In this document: piece by piece, positions 20,436-29,560 of the stretch
Layout of the letters: each line of letters opens with the position of its first letter
How positions within the stretch are numbered: the first letter of the stretch is position 1
DNA from: Roseovarius sp.
GTDB taxonomy: Bacteria > Pseudomonadota > Alphaproteobacteria > Rhodobacterales > Rhodobacteraceae
NCBI GenBank assembly: GCA_027493545.1
Contig: JAOSKR010000001.1
Span: 524,001 to 588,000 of the forward strand
Reading direction: 5' to 3'
Length of the DNA stretch: 64,000 bases
Program-made: the position numbers and the translations under genes
Notes under the pieces: model-generated
What the model was told of the DNA's origin: nothing
What the model saw: the letters and a program-made list of their open reading frames with translations, nothing else
Database searches by the model: none

Positions 20436-21538
20436 CGGAACGTCTTTCGCGGATCGAAAGCGTCGCGCACGCCCTCGAAGATGAAGACCAGCAGCGACAG
20501 CATGATCGCAAAGGCGAAGAACGCGGTGAAGGCCAGCCACGGCGCCTGCAGGTTCTGCTTGGCCTGCAACGTCAGCTCGCCAAGGCTCGGCGCCGAGGAC
20601 GGCAGCCCGAAGCCGAGGAAATCGAGCGCCGCCAGCGTGCCGATGGTGCCGGTGACGATGAACGGCAGGAATGTCAGCATCGCCACCATCGCGTTGGGCA
20701 GCATGTGGCGGAACATGATCGTCAGGTTCGACACCCCCAGCGCCTTGGCCGCGCGGACATACTCCAGATTGCGCGCGCGAAGGAACTCGGCCCGGACCAC
20801 ACCGACCAGCGCCATCCAGCCGAAAAGCACCATGATGATGACCAGCAGCCAGAAACTTCGCGGCAGGATCGCGAAGAGGATGATGATGACGTAAAGCTGC
20901 GGCGTTGCCGCCCAGATCTCGATGATGCGCTGGAATATCAGGTCGGTGAGGCCGCCGAAATAGCCCTGCACGGCGCCGGCGAAAATGCCGATGACGCTGG
21001 AGAGCGCGGTCACGATCAGGGTAAAGAGCACCGACAGCCGGAACCCGTAGATCACCCGCGCCAGCACATCGCGCTTGGTGCCGTCGGTGCCCAGCCAATT
21101 CTGTTCATTGGGCGGCAGCGGCGCCGCGCCGCGCCGGTCCACCGGCGTGTTGTAGCTGTAGGGGATGGGTGGCCAGATCGTCCAGCCCCGCTCGATCACC
21201 TCGCCCGCCACCACCCCGTCGGCGGCGTCGGTCATCACGCCTTCGGGGTCGTCGAAACAGCTCTCGAGCCCGCCCGAGACGATCAGGCATTCGACCTCGG
21301 GATCGGCATAGATCGCCTCGGTGGGAAAATCGCCGCCAAAGGTCGTCTCGGGGTACATCCGGAAGATCGGCATGTACCAGGCGCCCCGATACTGGATCAG
21401 GATGGGCTTGTCGTTGGCAACGAACTCGGCCGGCAAGGTCACCGCGAAGAGGATCGTGAAAAGGACGAGCGACCACAGCGCCCGCCGGTTGCGCTTGAAA
21501 TTGCGCCAGCGGCGCTGGTTGAGCGGCGAGAGCGTCAT
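20432..21538 (-). CDS. yejE: peptide ABC transporter permease YejE
   Basis: Inner-membrane permease, 368 residues. It has an N-terminal membrane span after a basic stretch (RRWRNFKRNRRALW), a large periplasmic loop typical of YejE (residues about 45-135), then five spans. The permease-family loop is seen at RAAKALGVSNLTIMFRHMLPNA. ATG 21538 is chosen; an upstream open stretch covers a dispersed repeat. Its stop overlaps the yejF start. Confidence 0.92.
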   Translation of the reverse strand: MTLSPLNQRRWRNFKRNRRALWSLVLFTILFAVTLPAEFVANDKPILIQYRGAWYMPIFRMYPETTFGGDFPTEAIYADPEVECLIVSGGLESCFDDPEGVMTDAADGVVAGEVIERGWTIWPPIPYSYNTPVDRRGAAPLPPNEQNWLGTDGTKRDVLARVIYGFRLSVLFTLIVTALSSVIGIFAGAVQGYFGGLTDLIFQRIIEIWAATPQLYVIIILFAILPRSFWLLVIIMVLFGWMALVGVVRAEFLRARNLEYVRAAKALGVSNLTIMFRHMLPNAMVAMLTFLPFIVTGTIGTLAALDFLGFGLPSSAPSLGELTLQAKQNLQAPWLAFTAFFAFAIMLSLLVFIFEGVRDAFDPRKTFR

Positions 21539-21553
21539 GCCTGCCCCCCGGCT

Positions 21554-21575
21554 TTCATCTTGCCCCAAATACTCC
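21554..21575 (+). repeat. dispersed intergenic repeat, copy 2, plus adjoining hairpin
   Basis: It starts TTCATCTTGCCCCAAATAC and lies between yejE and yejB. Just beyond it, near 21582-21602, GTCCCGGA-N5-TCCGGGAC can form a hairpin. Related copies are at 2655 and 35495. Confidence 0.5.
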
Positions 21576-21647
21576 AGGGGAGTCCCGGACCCTGTCCGGG
21601 ACGGGGGCCGCGCCCCCATATCCCCGCCCGCGGATTTCGCATCCCGC

Positions 21648-22730
21648 TCACCCCTCCCGCGTCTCGAAGTCGATCCGCGGATCGACCAGCACGTAACAGA
21701 GATCGCTCAGGATATTGACCACCAGCCCGATCAGCCCGAAGAGGAAGAGCGTGCCGAACATCACCGGATAGTCGCGGCTCAGCGCCGCCTCGAATCCGAG
21801 CCGCCCGAGCCCGTCGAGCGAGAAGATCGTCTCGATCAGCAGGCTGCCGCCGAAGAAGACCCCGATGAAGACGGCCGGAAACCCCGCGATCACGATCAGC
21901 ATGGCGTTGCGGAAGACATGGCCGTAAAGGACGCGCCGTTCGCTCAGCCCCTTGGCGCGCGCGGTCATCACGTAGTGTTTCTTGATCTCGTCGAGAAACG
22001 AGTTCTTGGTCAGCAGCGTCAGCGTGGCGAAGGCGGCGATGGTCGAGGCCAGCACCGGCAGGGTGATGTGCCACAGGTAGTCGACCGCCTTGCCCCAGAG
22101 GCTGAGCTCGGCGAAATTGTCCGAGGTGAGCCCCCTGAGCGGAAAGATCTGCCAGTAGCTGCCGCCGGCGAAGAGCACCACCAGCAGCACCGCGAAGAGA
22201 AACCCCGGGATGGCGTAGGCGGCGATGATGATGCCGCTGGTCCAGCCATCGAACCGGGTGCCGTCGCGCACCGCCTTGGCGATCCCGAGCGGGATCGAGA
22301 TCAGGTAGGCGATCACCGTCGACCACAGCCCCAGCGTGATCGAGACCGGCATCTTTTCCAGCACCAGGTCGGTGACCGAGATCGAGCGGAAATAGCTCTC
22401 GCCGAAATCGAAGCGCATGTAGTTCCACATCATGCCGACGAAGCGCTCGAGCGGTGGTTTGTCGAGGCCGTATTGCGCCTTCAACTCGTCGATGAATTCC
22501 TGCGGCAGTCCGCGCGCGCCGGCATAGCCCGTGCTCTCGCCCTCGCGCAGGGTGGCGTCCTCGGCGCCGCCGGCGAAACCGCCAAAGACATCGCCCTCGC
22601 CCTGCATCTGCGCGATCACCTGCTCGACCGGGCCGCCGGGCACGAACTGCACCAGCACGAAATTGATCACCATGATGCCGAACAGCGTCGGAATGATCAG
22701 CAACAGCCGGCGCAGGATATAGGCGCCCAC
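21648..22730 (-). CDS. yejB: peptide ABC transporter permease YejB
   Basis: Inner-membrane permease of 360 residues. The N-terminal span [20 protein letters not shown] is classic for the DppB/YejB family, followed by a long periplasmic insert and the loop [22 protein letters not shown]. The start is GTG at 22730 (39 bases after yejA). It pairs with YejE. Intact. Confidence 0.92.
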   Translation of the reverse strand: MGAYILRRLLLIIPTLFGIMVINFVLVQFVPGGPVEQVIAQMQGEGDVFGGFAGGAEDATLREGESTGYAGARGLPQEFIDELKAQYGLDKPPLERFVGMMWNYMRFDFGESYFRSISVTDLVLEKMPVSITLGLWSTVIAYLISIPLGIAKAVRDGTRFDGWTSGIIIAAYAIPGFLFAVLLVVLFAGGSYWQIFPLRGLTSDNFAELSLWGKAVDYLWHITLPVLASTIAAFATLTLLTKNSFLDEIKKHYVMTARAKGLSERRVLYGHVFRNAMLIVIAGFPAVFIGVFFGGSLLIETIFSLDGLGRLGFEAALSRDYPVMFGTLFLFGLIGLVVNILSDLCYVLVDPRIDFETREG

Positions 22731-22769
22731 CTCAGCCGGCCCCCCGGCCCGTCGCGGCGCGCGGCGGCG

Positions 22770-24698
22770 TCATTGCAGCACCCCCCTGGCGCGCAGGCGC
22801 GCATCCTTGTCGGGGTCGACCCACCAGAAATCGAGCACGCCCAGCGCATAGGGCGGGATCGGGTCGGGGTGGGCGTAGATGTCCCAGAACGCCACCCAGT
22901 GATCGGGCTTGTAGCCGTCGGGGACGACGATGAACTCGTATCTCAGCGCCCGGTCGAGGGCGCGCATGGTCATGTCCTCCTCGGCCTGGCTTTCGGTCAT
23001 CAGCGCCGCTTCGATGATCCGGTCGACCAGCGGGCTCGCGAGCCCGGCGGGGTTGAAGAGACTGTATTCGGCGGCCTCCGACCCGAACCGCTGCGCCAGC
23101 CCGGTGCCCGCGCCCAGAAGCGCCGGATAGCCGTCAAAGACCAGGTCGTAATCGCGGTCGCGCTCGCGCTGCGAGTACTGCGCCGAATCGACCGCCTCGA
23201 GCCGCGCATCGACCGCCATGGATTGCAGGTTGGCGATGTAGTTCTGTGCGATCGCCCGCAAGGTGGGCGAGGTCGAGGCGTTGAGCAGGAAATCGAGCCG
23301 CAGCGCCTCGCCGTCGGCATTGCGTAACCGCCCGTCATCGGCCACCTGCCAGCCGGCCTCGGCAAAGAGGTTGAGCGCGGCGCGCAGGTTACGGCGGGTC
23401 AGGAGCCGGTCGGGGTCGGACGTGTGCGGCACCCAGGGCTCTTCGGTGAATATCTCGTCGGGCACCAGATCGCCCAGGGAGTCGAAAAACGCGCGTTCCT
23501 CGCCTTCGGGCAGGCCCTTCGCCTCCAGCGGCGTGCCTGTCGAAAACGAGCGCTGCTGCTCGAAAAGCCCGCTGTAGAGCGACTGGTTGGTCCACTCAAA
23601 GTTGAACCCCAGCGCCAGCGCCTGGCGCACGCGCTTGTCCTTCAGCGGCTCCGAGCCGAGGTTGAAGACGATCCCGGTCATGTCCGGCGGCATCCCGTCG
23701 GGCAGCGCCTCCTTGACGACGTCGCCGCGCTGGGTGGCGGGAAAGTCATAGGCGGTGGCCCAGTTCTTGGGGTCCGCCTCGGTTCGGTAGGTCACCGCGC
23801 CGGCCTTGAACGCCTCGAAGGCGGCGGTGGAATCGGCGAAGTATTCCAGCCGGATACGGTCGAAATTGTGCCGTCCGCGGTTGATCGGCAGATGCCAGCC
23901 CCAATAGTCAGGGTTGCGGCGATAGACGACCCGGCGGTTGACGTCGACCTGCTCGACCACATAGGGGCCCGAACCGGGCGAGGTTTTCAGCCGGCTTTCA
24001 TCCAGCCCGGCGCCGGTCTCCTCGAACCACTTGCGCGACCATACCGGCACGGTGCCGACCTGGTCGATCAGCGAGCGCCGCGAGATGCCGTCGGTGAAGT
24101 AGAACTTGACGGTGTGATCGTCGATCACCTCGACTTTGGGAATGCGCTTGCGCACCGCCTCGGCATAGGATTTCAGCCCCTCGTCCAGAAGCAGGTTGTG
24201 GCTGAAGGCGACGTCGTGGGCGGTCACGGGCGTGCCGTCGGAAAACCGCGCCTCGGGGCGCATGTGAAAGATCACCCAGGACTTGTCCTCGGGGTATTCC
24301 ACGGTGTGGGCGAGGAGGCCGTAAAGCTCGTCATAATCGTCGGCGGGCAGCGATCCGGCGCCCGCCAGCACCTGGCCCAGCAGGCTTTCGTACATCATCG
24401 ACGAAAGCCCCGCCGCGCGGCCCTTGCGGGTATAGGGGTTCATCGAATCGAAACTGCCCGCGATGGCGATGGAGATCTCGCCGCCCTTGGGCGCATCGGG
24501 GTTGACGTAGTCGAAATGGTCGTAGTCGGCGGGGTAGTTCAGATCGCCGAAATAGGAATAGCCGTGGCTCTTGATGATCGTCTGCTGCGCCGGCGCCGCC
24601 TGCGCCCATAGCGCGGCGATGGAAAGCGCCATCAGCGCCGCGATAGCGCCGCCGGCGAATGCGCCGCGCGCCGCCGTCCGGCCTGTCTGTCGGGTCAT
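22770..24698 (-). CDS. yejA: extracellular peptide-binding protein YejA (SBP family 5)
   Basis: Periplasmic binding protein of 642 residues. A signal peptide covers about residues 1-38 (ending APAQQ), followed by a family-5 fold with YVNPDAPKGGEISIA, ARFSDGTPVTAHDV and VYRRNPDYWG. It delivers peptide-like ligands to YejBEF. It is the first gene of the operon. The preceding 24699-24821 shows no gene and probably carries its promoter. Confidence 0.93.
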   Translation of the reverse strand: MTRQTGRTAARGAFAGGAIAALMALSIAALWAQAAPAQQTIIKSHGYSYFGDLNYPADYDHFDYVNPDAPKGGEISIAIAGSFDSMNPYTRKGRAAGLSSMMYESLLGQVLAGAGSLPADDYDELYGLLAHTVEYPEDKSWVIFHMRPEARFSDGTPVTAHDVAFSHNLLLDEGLKSYAEAVRKRIPKVEVIDDHTVKFYFTDGISRRSLIDQVGTVPVWSRKWFEETGAGLDESRLKTSPGSGPYVVEQVDVNRRVVYRRNPDYWGWHLPINRGRHNFDRIRLEYFADSTAAFEAFKAGAVTYRTEADPKNWATAYDFPATQRGDVVKEALPDGMPPDMTGIVFNLGSEPLKDKRVRQALALGFNFEWTNQSLYSGLFEQQRSFSTGTPLEAKGLPEGEERAFFDSLGDLVPDEIFTEEPWVPHTSDPDRLLTRRNLRAALNLFAEAGWQVADDGRLRNADGEALRLDFLLNASTSPTLRAIAQNYIANLQSMAVDARLEAVDSAQYSQRERDRDYDLVFDGYPALLGAGTGLAQRFGSEAAEYSLFNPAGLASPLVDRIIEAALMTESQAEEDMTMRALDRALRYEFIVVPDGYKPDHWVAFWDIYAHPDPIPPYALGVLDFWWVDPDKDARLRARGVLQ

Positions 24699-24821
24699 TC
24701 CTGCATACCTCCTGCCGATCCCTGTTGCGGCCGCCTGCCTCGGGCCAAGGCTAAATGAGGGGCGCGCCGGTAATCAAGCGCAGATGCGCCGGCCCCTTGC
24801 GGATATGACACGGGCCACGAA

Positions 24822-24854
24822 AAAGGCCACCGCCCGGGCGGGGCGATGGCCTTT
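24822..24854 (-). terminator. rho-independent terminator of the diheme cytochrome gene
   Basis: Stem AAAGGCCA/TGGCCTTT with an inner GC-rich hairpin. On the minus strand it is followed by a T run (GGCCTTTTTCG), 21 bases past the stop of the cytochrome gene. Confidence 0.85.
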
Positions 24855-24875
24855 GCTGCGCCGATTGGCGCCGGA

Positions 24876-26044
24876 TCACTCGTCGAGGCTTTGCAGATAG
24901 GCGATCACGCTGGCACGCTGTTCTTCCTTGCGCAGGCCGGCAAAGGTCATCTTGTTGCCGGGGGCAAAGTCGCGGGGTTTTTCCAGGTATTCGTTCAGCC
25001 GGTCCAGCGTCCATTCGCCGCCCAGCCCGATCAGGGCGTCGGAATAGCTGAAATCATCGACGGAGGCCACTTCGCGCCCGACAATGTCCACCAGGTGCGG
25101 GCCGACGCGGTTCTGCTCCTTGTCGGCGACATGGCAGGCCTGGCACTGGCGATAGACCTTTTTCCCTTCCTCCGGGTCGGCCGCCGCGACCATCGCGGCA
25201 AAGCCGCTGGCGGGCTCCTCGGCAGCCGGTTCGGCGGCAGCCTCATCGACCTTGGGCTCTTCGGCGGGCTCTTCGGCCGTGGCCGGCTCGGCAGGGGGCC
25301 TCGTCGGCCGCCTCTTCGGTCATTGCCGCCTCTTCGGCGGGGGCCTCTTCGGCGGGTGCCTCCTCGGCCGGCTCATCCGCCGCCGCCTCTTCGGGGGCTT
25401 CTTCCTCGGCCGCGGCCTCGGGTTCCCCCGGCGGGTTCCTCGGCCATTGCCTCTTCGGTCTCGGGCTCGGGCTCAGCCTCGGCGGCGGGCTCGTCCCCGG
25501 CCTCGGCGGCATCCATCTGGTAGGTATCGCCGTCGGTCTGATCGAGGAAGGCGATCACGTTGGCACGGTCCTCGATACTGCTCAGCCCGGCAAAGCTCAT
25601 GATCGTGCCGGGCGCAAACGCCGAGGGCTTGGTGAGGTAATGGTCGAGGTTCTCGGGCGTCCAGACGTCGGCGGCCTTCTCAAGGGCGCCGGAATAGGCA
25701 AAGCCTTCGATCGCATCGACCTTGCGCCCGACCACGCCGTAAAGCGAGGGTCCGACGCGGTTCTCGCCTTCTTCCAGCGAATGGCAGGCCTTGCACTTGT
25801 TGAACACGCGCTCGCCGCTGCCGGTGTCGGCACTGGCGAAAAGTTCGGCGAAGTCGGGGCCGGCCTCTTCTTCTTCGGCGTCGGCCTCTTCCTCGCCGGT
25901 GTCGATCGTATAGGCCTGCTCATAGCCTTCGCCGTGACCGCCGCCGTGATAGATTACGTCGGCCGCCCAGCTGCCGAACAGAAGGATCAGCAGCGACCCG
26001 CACAGCGCGCCGACGGCCTTTGTCAGTGTCATTGTGTCGAACAT
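24876..26044 (-). CDS. membrane-anchored diheme cytochrome c (c_y-like), two frameshifts
   Basis: The N-terminus MFDTMTLTKAVGALCGSLLI followed by LFGSWAADVIYHGGG is the uncleaved anchor typical of cytochrome c_y (CycY/CycM). An acidic linker and a first class-I heme domain (CKACH, VGPSLYGVVGR) follow. Then comes a second Ala/Glu-rich linker and a second heme domain (CQACH, VGPHLVDIVGR, MTFAGL). Two surplus bases in G5/C5 runs near 25426 and 25296 shift the second linker through three frames; neither heme domain is hit. Repaired length is about 389 residues. It probably carries electrons between bc1 and oxidases at the membrane. Known c_y proteins have one heme, so the doubled form is notable. 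Confidence 0.83.
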
Positions 26045-26179
26045 GAGCCCGTATTCCCTTGAATCTCTCGCGGGGTATCTATCCGCTTCCCCTGCTTGCG
26101 CGCAAGGTGTAGTTTGCCTGACCAGACCCCCCGGCCGAACGGTTCGCGCGGGCAGTACAGCAAAAAGCCGGACGGCACG

Positions 26180-27058
26180 ATGACCAGACGCATTGCCTTT
26201 CAGGGCGAGCCGGGCGCCTATTCGCACCAGGCCTGCCGCGAAACCTATCCCGAGATGGAGGCGATGCCCTGCCGCACCTTCGAGGACGCCATCGAGGCGG
26301 TGCGCGAGGGACAGGCCGATCTGGCGATGCTGCCGGTGGAGAATTCGATCTTCGGACGGGTCGCCGACATCCACCACCTGTTGCCGCATTCGGGGCTCTT
26401 CATCGTCGCCGAGGCGTTCGTGCGTGTGCGCATCAACCTGCTGGCGGTGCCAGGCACGCCGCTGTCGGATATCACCCAGGCGATGAGCCATACCATGCTC
26501 CTGGGCCAGTGCCGGCGGTTCCTGGCCAGCCACGGCATCCACCGCGTATCTGGCGCCGACACCGCCGGCTCGGCCCGGCATGTGGCCGAGGCCGGCCGGC
26601 GCGAGGTGGCGGCGCTCGCGAGCGAACTGGCGGGCGAGATCTACGGGCTCGACGTCCTCGCCCGCGACATCGAGGACGAGGGCAGCAACACCACCCGCTT
26701 TTTGGTCATGGCGCGCGAACCGGACTGGAGCCGCCGGGGCGAGGACGGGATGATGACCACCTTCGTCTTTCAGGTCCGCAACATCCCCGCCGCGCTCTAC
26801 AAGGCGATGGGCGGGTTCGCCACCAACGGGGTCAACATGACCAAGCTGGAAAGCTACATGGTGGGCGGCTCGTTTCACGCCACCCAGTTCTATTCCGACA
26901 TCGAGGGCCATCCCGAAGATGCGCCGGTGCGGCGCGCGCTCGAGGAGCTCGACTACTTCACCTCCGACGTGACCATGCTGGGGGTCTACCCCGCCGACCG
27001 CCGCCGGCATCGGGATCCGGCCGGGCCGGGTGACCGGTCACGGAACAAATCCGCCTAA
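26180..27058 (+). CDS. pheA: prephenate dehydratase
   Basis: Cytoplasmic enzyme converting prephenate to phenylpyruvate in phenylalanine synthesis. The catalytic domain starts RIAFQGEPGAYSHQA and holds VENSIFGRV and the TRF motif (SNTTRFLV). An ACT domain from about residue 195 carries KLESYM, the phenylalanine-sensing signature. ATG 26180 is chosen, giving 292 residues. No chorismate mutase domain is fused. It is divergent from the cytochrome gene across 135 bases. Nothing is seen in 27059-27283. Confidence 0.93.
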   Translation: MTRRIAFQGEPGAYSHQACRETYPEMEAMPCRTFEDAIEAVREGQADLAMLPVENSIFGRVADIHHLLPHSGLFIVAEAFVRVRINLLAVPGTPLSDITQAMSHTMLLGQCRRFLASHGIHRVSGADTAGSARHVAEAGRREVAALASELAGEIYGLDVLARDIEDEGSNTTRFLVMAREPDWSRRGEDGMMTTFVFQVRNIPAALYKAMGGFATNGVNMTKLESYMVGGSFHATQFYSDIEGHPEDAPVRRALEELDYFTSDVTMLGVYPADRRRHRDPAGPGDRSRNKSA

Positions 27059-27283
27059 CCCGTTCATTCTCATGATATTCTGCGGAAATCGGGACACGGT
27101 GTCGTCGCGGTTCCGAGAGCGGTTTGCGCATGTTCCATCACACTGTCGAGCACATCCGGTCGAGCGGAATCACAGCCGCGCGACCCGTCATTGCCTATCC
27201 GTTTTCGGCCGCCACTTTCGAGGCATCGGCAACGCCAAGACCCGTTGGCGAAAGACACAACAGACCTCGAAAGGACAACCCAG

Positions 27284-27619
27284 ATGACACGCCTCAAGTT
27301 TCTCGCAATCGCCGCCGCGACCGCTGCCGCGATTCCCGCCGTCGCGGCCTTTTCCGCAAATGGTGCCCTGTCGGTGCAGACCCTCGCCGAACTGAGCCAG
27401 CAGGAGCGCAGCGGCATCGACAACCCGCACCCGTGGGTGACCGCCGAACTGAGCCAGCAGGAGCGCAGCGGCATCGACAATCCGCACCCGTGGGTGACTG
27501 CCGAGCTGAGCCAGCAGGAGCGCAGCGGCATCGACAACCCGCGCCCGTGGGTGACCGCCGAACTGAGCCAGCAGGAGCGCAGCGGCATCGACAACCCACA
27601 CCCGTGGGCAACGTCCTGA
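27284..27619 (+). CDS. secreted protein of four 19-residue tandem repeats, unknown function
   Basis: The 111-residue product has a signal peptide (about residues 1-22, MTRLKFLAIAAATAAAIPAV) and a short spacer. Four almost identical units of AELSQQERSGIDNPHPWVT then run to the end. AAGGA lies about 10 bases before ATG 27284, so the gene looks translated. I recognise no domain. The units are hydrophilic, each with one Trp and an Asp-Asn-Pro-His-Pro core, and contain no Cys. A repeat of 57 bases keeps every frame open, so the frames read on the other strand are by-products. It stands alone between pheA and a strong hairpin. Confidence 0.7.
   Translation: MTRLKFLAIAAATAAAIPAVAAFSANGALSVQTLAELSQQERSGIDNPHPWVTAELSQQERSGIDNPHPWVTAELSQQERSGIDNPRPWVTAELSQQERSGIDNPHPWATS
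27386..27613 (+). repeat. tandem repeat, 4 x 57 bp
   Basis: Units start at 27386, 27443, 27500 and 27557. They differ from one another at only a few positions, mostly silent. One His-to-Arg change is in unit 3 and the last codons of unit 4 differ. The near-identity suggests recent duplication or ongoing homogenisation. Confidence 0.95.
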
Positions 27620-27679
27620 TCCCCGTGACGGGCGGACCGCCGCCACCGGCTGGTCGGCCGGGCAGTATACAGGCACTTT

Positions 27680-27707
27680 CCCGGCCCGGCACCCTTGCCG
27701 GGCCGGG
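27680..27707. terminator. GC-rich hairpin between convergent genes
   Basis: A perfect 12-bp stem CCCGGCCCGGCA/TGCCGGGCCGGG with a 4-base loop lies between the repeat-protein gene and the convergent SRPBCC gene. The minus-strand side is followed by GAAAGTG, and neither side has a clear T tract. Confidence 0.6.
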
Positions 27708-27738
27708 TCCGTTACGTACTATCGGGCCGGAAAAAGCC

Positions 27739-28206
27739 TCAGGCGCCGCGCTGGAAACGCTCGCCGATCTCGGTGGCAAAACCCGCCAACCGGCCCTGAA
27801 CCCGACTTGACAGATTCTTGCGCGCGAGCTTCAGCGACTGCACCAGCAGCTTGCCCGACAGGTTTCGGGGGTGCAGATCGAACGCCATCGTCAGCCGTGT
27901 ACTGGTGCGCGACAGCGCCACCAGTTCCGCCACGATATGCCCGTCGAGATTGGCCGATTGCGACGACATCGACAGCCCGTTTGGCGGGTCGTATTCAGTC
28001 AACTCCAGTTGCAGTTCGCGCGGCTTGCCGCGAAACTCGAAACGGGCGTCCCAGGTCATGCCGGGACCCTTGCCGGTCAGCGAGTCGATGCGCTGCACCT
28101 CGGCGCCGCGACGCATGGCGGCGCGCTCGATTGCCGGGAAATCGGTAAGCTGCTCGAAGACGAACGCGATCGGGGCCTCGATATCCTGCCGGTTGCTGAA
28201 CTTCAT
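27739..28206 (-). CDS. SRPBCC-fold protein (polyketide cyclase/START-like)
   Basis: 155 residues with the START/Bet v1-like pattern: MKFSNRQDIEAPIAFVFEQLTDFPAIERAA at the start, a central beta-rich part (WDARFEFRGKPRELQLELTEYDPP), and a C-terminal amphipathic helix. Such proteins bind hydrophobic ligands or act as chaperones. The ligand here is unknown and neighbours give no hint. Intact, single gene. Confidence 0.75.
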   Translation of the reverse strand: MKFSNRQDIEAPIAFVFEQLTDFPAIERAAMRRGAEVQRIDSLTGKGPGMTWDARFEFRGKPRELQLELTEYDPPNGLSMSSQSANLDGHIVAELVALSRTSTRLTMAFDLHPRNLSGKLLVQSLKLARKNLSSRVQGRLAGFATEIGERFQRGA

Positions 28207-28316
28207 GTCTGTCCCTGTCCCCTGTCCCCTGTCATCGCCGTCCGGTTCCGGTCGGAAGAATCCCTAGCATCATTTCGGGCAAGCCGCCAAGCGGGCTTTG
28301 GCGCCCGATCGAAGCA

Positions 28317-29288
28317 TCAGGCCAGCGTGTCGGCCAGCCAACGGCGCAGCAGGAAATGTGCGATGGCGCCCTCGCGCGCCGGCCTGATCCCCGCGTCCAG
28401 CCCCGCGAAGGCCGCCATCACCTCCTCGCGGCCGACCCAGCGGGCGTCTTCGAGCTCGACCGGGTCGATGCGGATATCGGTATCCAGCGCCTCGGCGCGG
28501 CAGCCCAGCATCAGCGAGCTGGGAAAGGCCCAGGGCTGGCTGGCCAGGTACTCGACCGCGCCGACATGGATGCCGGTCTCCTCGAACACTTCGCGGCGCA
28601 CCGCCGCCTCGATGGTCTCGCCCGGCTCGACAAAGCCCGCAAGACAGGAATAGAGGCCCTCGGGCCAGCCCGGCGAGCGGCCCACCAGCGCCCGGTTGCC
28701 GCTGGTGACCAGCATGATCACCACCGGGTCGCTGCGCGGAAAATGCTGGCCGCCGCAGGTCTCGCAGCTGCGTTGCCAGCCCGCCATGATCATCCGGCTT
28801 TCGGTGCCGCAGCGCGAACAGAACCTATGGCTTGCATGCCAGCCGGCCAGCGACTTGGCGGTGGCGGCGCATTCGGCGTCTCGGGGCGTGAGCCGGGCCA
28901 TGACCCGGCGCAGATCGGCAAAGACCCGGTTTTCGGGCAGGGCGGGGTGGCGCTGTTCGCTGGCGTCGTCGAAACCGCCGCCGGCAGTCCCGGCAGAACC
29001 GTCGGGCTGCCACGACGAGATGTCGTGCGCTAGCAGCAGCCGCCCGTCTTCTTCCCGTCCCAGCAGCATCGGGGGCAACCGTGCCTCCGTCAGCACCGCG
29101 TGGCCGGGAGGCAGGCGCACCAGCCGGTTCAGGTCGGGCGCGTCCACCAGCAGCTTGCCGCGCCAAAGCAGCACCGTCGCCGCCTGTCCGCGCTCGATTG
29201 CCTCGGCGATCGCGGTGGGATCGGCGCGCATCTCGGCGGCGCGATCCAGTTTCGATCCGCCAAAGGTCACGGTTTCGGCGTCTTTCAT
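28317..29288 (-). CDS. nudC: NADH pyrophosphatase NudC
   Basis: Nudix hydrolase cleaving NADH to NMNH and AMP, and able to remove NAD caps from RNA. Zinc-ribbon cysteines are FCSRCGT and SCETCGG, followed by the Nudix box GFVEPGETIEAAVRREVFEE and TGI. The NudC-specific SQPWAFPSSLMLG follows. 323 residues with an N-terminal domain, normal length. Intact. Confidence 0.93.
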   Translation of the reverse strand: MKDAETVTFGGSKLDRAAEMRADPTAIAEAIERGQAATVLLWRGKLLVDAPDLNRLVRLPPGHAVLTEARLPPMLLGREEDGRLLLAHDISSWQPDGSAGTAGGGFDDASEQRHPALPENRVFADLRRVMARLTPRDAECAATAKSLAGWHASHRFCSRCGTESRMIMAGWQRSCETCGGQHFPRSDPVVIMLVTSGNRALVGRSPGWPEGLYSCLAGFVEPGETIEAAVRREVFEETGIHVGAVEYLASQPWAFPSSLMLGCRAEALDTDIRIDPVELEDARWVGREEVMAAFAGLDAGIRPAREGAIAHFLLRRWLADTLA

Positions 29289-29400
29289 CGGGCACCTCCC
29301 TGCATGTCAGGTGCCACGTTCCGCCGCGCCCGGCAAGGCGGATGCGTGCGGGTGGCATGATCGCCACGAAGACGGCTTGGGGCGATGCCGAGGCGGTTTA

Positions 29401-29442
29401 CAACCCCAAGGTGTCGTCTTACGGTAAATCGTCTTGGGGTTG
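29401..29442 (+). promoter_or_regulatory. inverted repeat before the CpdB-like gene
   Basis: CAACCCCAAG and CTTGGGGTTG form a 10-bp dyad separated by 22 bases, just upstream of the phosphoesterase frame. TCGTCTT also occurs twice in and next to the loop. It could be an operator or leader hairpin; no T tract follows. Confidence 0.4.
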
Positions 29443-29560
29443 AGATGGCTTGGATGGGCGGGATGGCGATCGCACACGGAATTGCCATGCAGGCGAAAAC
29501 CGCACCTTGAACCGGTGGGCGGATATCGCGCCGCAACCCGCGGGCGAAGCGGACACGACG

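Noticed and set aside
18399-21098. A single 899-residue minus-strand frame joining the YejE end, YejF and hemN antisense
   Set aside because: The extension past 18845 is caused by one surplus G near 18870; the natural YejF end is in the adjacent frame, and the rest is antisense of hemN.
27188-27779. Hydrophobic repeat frames on the minus strand across the 57-bp repeats
   Set aside because: A repeat length divisible by three keeps all frames open; only the plus-strand frame has a signal peptide, a ribosome site and a matching stop.
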